15,693 bases of DNA from JBFJWU01 sp041623475 [NCBI: bacterium] (lineage in GTDB: Bacteria; J088): contig JBFJWU010000034.1 of assembly GCA_041623475.1 (NCBI GenBank), forward strand, positions 1 through 15,693, written 5' to 3'. Positions within the stretch are counted from its first letter, which is position 1. Every line of letters starts with the position of its first letter. The notes beneath the pieces were generated by a model that worked only from the letters and a program-made list of their open reading frames with translations, was not told the DNA's origin and ran no database searches. The position numbers and the translations under genes are program-made. Below are positions 14,352 through 15,693 of the stretch, piece by piece.

Positions 14352-15693
14352 CTTTCGTACCAGGCCGGTTTCCAGAGGGTGTTGACACCGCCGAAACCGC
14401 GGAAATGATGGCGGCCCCTTACGGCGTCCCAGGCGTCGCGGACCAGCACCCGGTTCAAGCTCATGAAAAACCAGATGTGAAGCTTGCGCCGCATCTCGTG
14501 GCGACTGACCATCCGGCTGAAATAACGCAGCGGCTTTCTCGCAACGAAGTTTTTCTGGCACCACGTCGTCCAATAGGCGACTTCTTCCCTGGTCAAGTGT
14601 TCCGTCGGCATGATGGGATAGAACATGTCGTACTTGGAAAAGTCGTGTTCTTCGATCCAGCCCTTGACGATCGCTTCGTCGTAAAGGGGCGTGCCAGGGA
14701 AGGGCGTGCACGGATGGAACGCCGCAAAATCAAAGTCAGCACGGTGAGCCAGGTTCAGCAGTCCCTTGATGCTGTCAGCTGTATCAGACCGAATCCCGGT
14801 AATGATGGTCCCCTGGCGAAAGACTTCTGGATATTTATTTTTCATTAACTGGAACGCTTCGACAGTGACGTCGTCACCGTAGTTATGCTTCGCAAGCCAG
14901 TTAAGGTCTGTTGATTCGCCTCGTTCAACACCAACCAGGACATGGCGCAGGCCTGCGCGGACGTATTTTTCGGCAACGCCGAGCTTTTCCTGTTTCAGAA
15001 ACTGGTCGATGCGGAAAAATGCCCACCAGCCCAGCTTGTACTCCCGGCGAATGACTTCCTCGCTGAACGCATCCAGCCATTCGGGATCCAGGTTCCACGT
15101 CGGGTCAACCCAGAACAGGTAGCGAATGCCATATTTGTGATACAGGACATCAATTTCTTCGATAACCTGCTCGACGCTCTTCGAGCGGTAAAACGTATCG
15201 TGCTTGACAACGCCGTTGGCCTGACGGGTGTGGCGCGCTTCCAACGCAATCCAACTGCAGAACTTGCAGGTATCAATACATCCTCTTCCGCGCTGGATCG
15301 TTGCCGCCCGCGGCCATAACTTTCCAAATGGAGCGTAGTTGCCAATGTCGGCCAGGTCATAGGCTGGCATTGGCATCTCGGTCATGTCAATCACCGGTTC
15401 GCCGAGGCGATTTTCGACCATCGTGCCGTTCTGGATGTAGCAAAGGTTGGTCACGTCGTCGAGGGCACGCCCGTTCAACAAGGATCCCAGCAATTGCTCC
15501 ATGGGCAATTCACCCTCATATCGAATGACGTAATCCAATGATGGACAATGGTCAAACGTCCATTGGGGCATCGCACTGTACAAGTGGCCGCCAGCAATGG
15601 TAATAACTCCTGGATCGACTTCTTTTGCCAAATTCAAGGCACGAATACCCTCGTGCCCGTATACGGTCTTCTCGCCGACACATACGATGTCCG
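14348..15693 (-). CDS. B12-binding-domain radical SAM protein, 5' end outside window
   Basis: The frame stays open to the right edge (…DIVCVGEKTVYGHEGIRA before an internal TTG at 15637), so the true start lies beyond 15693. The visible part holds the second half of the B12 domain (IAGGHL, VIRYEGE), the cluster motif CIDTCKFC (about 15258-15280) followed by SW, a GVERGES segment, TPFPGT and a C-terminus with PAWY. It is clearly a paralog of the rSAM protein encoded at 7389-8933, matching in the WVDPTWNLDPEW region and the rest of the barrel. It is followed by the Rieske and SRPBCC genes with 4-base overlaps, so the three form one transcription unit. The substrate is unknown. Confidence 0.92.
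   Translation of the reverse strand, partial: DIVCVGEKTVYGHEGIRALNLAKEVDPGVITIAGGHLYSAMPQWTFDHCPSLDYVIRYEGELPMEQLLGSLLNGRALDDVTNLCYIQNGTMVENRLGEPVIDMTEMPMPAYDLADIGNYAPFGKLWPRAATIQRGRGCIDTCKFCSWIALEARHTRQANGVVKHDTFYRSKSVEQVIEEIDVLYHKYGIRYLFWVDPTWNLDPEWLDAFSEEVIRREYKLGWWAFFRIDQFLKQEKLGVAEKYVRAGLRHVLVGVERGESTDLNWLAKHNYGDDVTVEAFQLMKNKYPEVFRQGTIITGIRSDTADSIKGLLNLAHRADFDFAAFHPCTPFPGTPLYDEAIVKGWIEEHDFSKYDMFYPIMPTEHLTREEVAYWTTWCQKNFVARKPLRYFSRMVSRHEMRRKLHIWFFMSLNRVLVRDAWDAVRGRHHFRGFGGVNTLWKPAWYES

Noticed and set aside
1-15693. tRNA, rRNA, CRISPR arrays, insertion sequences or direct-repeat attachment sites
   Set aside because: I saw no cloverleaf, repeat-spacer pattern, transposase motif or paired terminal repeats.

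Overview
This 15.7 kb window is unusually rich in radical SAM enzymes. I count eight, and seven have an N-terminal region that looks like a cobalamin (B12)-binding domain. They sit with one class I methyltransferase, a membrane protein with a probable beta-propeller tail, a Rieske iron-sulfur protein, a SRPBCC-fold protein and a 26-residue proline-rich peptide gene. I see no ribosomal, tRNA, transposase, CRISPR or ordinary housekeeping genes. A near-consensus sigma70 promoter and AGGAG-type ribosome-binding sites point to a bacterium. The five-helix membrane protein with a predicted exported domain suits a Gram-negative cell. The sequence alone does not allow a finer assignment, and base composition looks moderate throughout.

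Layout, left to right. (1) Plus strand, 1-3043: the tail of an unidentified upstream gene, then a tetraether-synthase-like radical SAM protein and a B12 radical SAM protein. (2) Minus strand, 9985-3058: one tightly coupled five-gene operon (methyltransferase, B12-rSAM, atypical rSAM, B12-rSAM, membrane/propeller protein) in which every junction overlaps by 1 to 11 bases. (3) A divergent control region (about 9986-10159) with several inverted repeats. (4) Plus strand, 10160-13409: a B12-rSAM, the 26-residue peptide gene behind its own consensus promoter, two hairpins, and another B12-rSAM. (5) Minus strand, from beyond the right edge to 13393: a B12-rSAM paralogous to the first rSAM of the minus operon, then the Rieske protein and the SRPBCC protein, again with 4-base overlaps.

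How the genes may work together is inference. B12-rSAM enzymes typically methylate unactivated carbons or build rings. So many in one place suggests a multi-step pathway that tailors one compound. Two readings compete. In the first, the tiny peptide (NNWWPAP start, then alternating prolines) is a ribosomally made precursor modified on Pro or Trp by the rSAM enzymes. In the second, the substrate is a lipid or other hydrophobic small molecule, as the tetraether-synthase-like protein and the SRPBCC fold suggest, and the peptide is a regulatory leader. The Rieske and SRPBCC genes together carry what look like both halves of a Rieske non-heme iron oxygenase, split at the domain boundary. Two genes appear to need unusual start codons: ATC for the rSAM at 10160 and CTG for the Rieske gene at 14351.
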